Source: an uncultured Flavobacteriaceae bacterium
GTDB lineage: Bacteria; Bacteroidota; Bacteroidia; Flavobacteriales; Flavobacteriaceae
Assembly: GCA_913052585.1 (NCBI GenBank)
Contig: CAJXEB010000002.1
Coordinates: forward strand, 1 to 64,000
Reading direction: 5' to 3'
Length of the DNA: 64,000 nucleotides
Shown: piece after piece, positions 63,054 through 64,000 of the stretch
How positions within the stretch are numbered: the stretch's first letter is position 1
Layout of the letters: each line of letters opens with the position of its first letter
Position numbers and translations under genes: made by a program
Notes under the pieces: model-generated
Databases searched by the model: none
Seen by the model: only the letters and a program-made list of their open reading frames with translations
What the model was told of the DNA's origin: nothing

Positions 63054-63701
63054 ATGGAATCTATTTTATTACATCCAACGTATTTTCCTTCTATTGTTCA
63101 AATGGCTGCGATGGTTCAATCCAAAGAAATGGTTTTTGAAATGGATGACAATTACCAAAAACAAAGCTGTCGAAGTAGAACATACATAGCTCATAGTAAT
63201 GGAGTATTATTACTTAACATTCCAATAAAACATACCAAAGACGGCAAAAAAAATAAAACCAAGGATGTTATTATTGAGAATAGTTTTCCTTGGCAAATAC
63301 AACATTGGAAATCATTAGAATCTGCTTATAGAACCTCTCCGTATTTTGAATTTTATGAAGATGAGCTTAAACCGATTTTTTTTAAACCTGTAGATTCATT
63401 AATAAAATTTAATTTAGAAACCTTTGATCTAATTTGTAAATTATTAGATTTAAATATTAAATACTCATTTACTACAGAATATTTTAAAAATCCTAGTCAA
63501 CAAGATTTAAGATATCTTGTAAATCCTAAACTAAAAATTGATTTTAAATTGGACTCTTATTTTCAGGTATTAACTAAACAACATGAGTTTTTACCAAACC
63601 TTTCCATATTAGATTTATTATTTAATGAAGGGCCTAATGCAGTCATTTATTTAGAAAATCAGAAAATCGATTTTAATAACTTTAATCCCAACCAACAGTA
63701 G
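63054..63701 (+). CDS. WbqC family protein
   Basis: A 215-residue protein of the WbqC-like family, found beside lepB in many Flavobacteria. LLHPTYFPSIVQMAAMV, KQSCRSRTYIAHSNGVLLLNIP and FPWQIQHWKSLESAYRTSPYFEFY are conserved. Relatives in polysaccharide loci are suspected glycan-modifying enzymes. The ORF track's 12 extra residues overlap a hairpin; ATG 63054 is preferred. Overlaps the convergent nuclease-family gene by 20 bp. Confidence 0.85.
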   Translation: MESILLHPTYFPSIVQMAAMVQSKEMVFEMDDNYQKQSCRSRTYIAHSNGVLLLNIPIKHTKDGKKNKTKDVIIENSFPWQIQHWKSLESAYRTSPYFEFYEDELKPIFFKPVDSLIKFNLETFDLICKLLDLNIKYSFTTEYFKNPSQQDLRYLVNPKLKIDFKLDSYFQVLTKQHEFLPNLSILDLLFNEGPNAVIYLENQKIDFNNFNPNQQ

Positions 63702-64000
63702 CAGTTATTGGATAATGATCGGAAAAAGTTTTTCTAATGGTATTAAAGCTTAAAATTTGTAATTCATTTGAAGCAAAAATATAATCAATTCGCATAGGAT
63801 AATATTCAAATAAATAGGTAGTTCCAATTCCATTTCCAGCCTCAACAAAAGCATCCTTCATATATTCAGACACTTTATGATATACATACGAGAACGGAGT
63901 ATTATTAAAATCGCCAGAAATAATTACTGGATGTTTTGAGTTGTTTTTATGCTTCAAGATTGTTTCTAATTGCTCCTGTTGCTTTACAAATCGTGTTGAA
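63682..64000 (-). CDS. Endonuclease/exonuclease/phosphatase family protein (5' end outside window)
   Basis: The ORF track begins at a TTG (63957), but the frame stays open to the window edge, so this is the C-terminal part of a longer gene, about 106 residues. HPVIISGDFNNTPFSYVY carries the GDFN motif of the EEP fold, and MRIDYIFASNEL and TFSDHYPITATV hold the D..F and SDH catalytic motifs. In flavobacteria the full gene often has N-terminal membrane helices. Substrate (nucleic acid, lipid or phosphoinositide-like) is not known. Confidence 0.88.
   Translation of the reverse strand, partial: STRFVKQQEQLETILKHKNNSKHPVIISGDFNNTPFSYVYHKVSEYMKDAFVEAGNGIGTTYLFEYYPMRIDYIFASNELQILSFNTIRKTFSDHYPITATVGWD

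Noticed and set aside
1-64000. CRISPR arrays, transposases, rRNA operons, phage genes, defence systems
   Set aside because: None recognised on either strand; the accessory patch at 36.6-39.4 kb has no recombinase or defence gene.

Overview
The window is an AT-rich stretch (roughly two thirds A+T by eye) of a Bacteroidota chromosome, almost certainly from a marine-type Flavobacteriaceae. The evidence is a type IX secretion C-terminal sorting domain, a SusC-like TonB receptor with an N-terminal carboxypeptidase-regulatory domain, 2TM-domain proteins, TAnnTTTG-type promoters, heterodimeric methylmalonyl-CoA mutase, a long signal peptidase I, and families largely restricted to this group (DUF4331, DUF2141, DUF5683, DUF6090, LETM1-related protein). 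Most of it is ordinary core chromosome with one small accessory patch.

Layout. 1-9.2 kb: end of a SulP transporter, a TauE/SafE permease, a large beta-propeller protein, SodC, a two-gene DUF4331 pair, a LETM1-related protein and a di-haem peroxidase. 9.3-15.5 kb (minus): a signalling locus read as TonB receptor, then DUF2141 - TPR - sensor kinase with a fused 2TM domain - two free 2TM proteins - LytTR regulator. 15.6-24 kb: small envelope and housekeeping genes, an ECF sigma factor with a membrane partner, a second DUF2141 gene and OxyR. 24-27.3 kb: PadR-PspC-GIN-domain stress cluster. 27.3-33.9 kb: complete trp operon (E, small ORF, G, D, C, F, B, A) behind a Trp-codon leader peptide and attenuator, followed by ade and, convergent, trxB. 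36.6-39.4 kb: accessory patch with DUF6090 and DUF4386 proteins, a folded repeat and two broken genes. 39.4-43.7 kb: TetR-AarF-FolE-GPx-TspO operon. 43.8-51.6 kb: DEAD-box helicase, a T9SS-secreted leucine-rich protein and a second sensor kinase/LytTR pair. 51.8-58.3 kb: udk, a DivIC/FtsB protein, mutA, a lipoprotein, scpA, a GNAT and an SDR. 58.4-64 kb: parA, parB, DUF5683, dapB, lepB, a WbqC protein and a cut-off nuclease-family gene.

The main new observation is regulatory. Four promoters in the window carry two 9-bp direct repeats exactly 21 bp apart, and the core GTT/ATT of the proximal repeat begins exactly 46 nt before the last base of the -7 box. Three of them (TonB receptor, DUF2141-kinase-regulator operon, second DUF2141 gene) share the sequence TTACAATTG-like and fit the published LytTR/AgrA-type binding consensus; the fourth (T9SS protein) has a different repeat, GTTCCTT, and lies beside the second LytTR regulator. 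This predicts two self-contained LytTR signalling modules with their target genes, using one promoter geometry. Secondary observations are a tryptophan attenuator built on a nearly leaderless leader peptide, a 27-codon ORF wedged between trpE and trpG, and a cassette-like repeat in the accessory patch.
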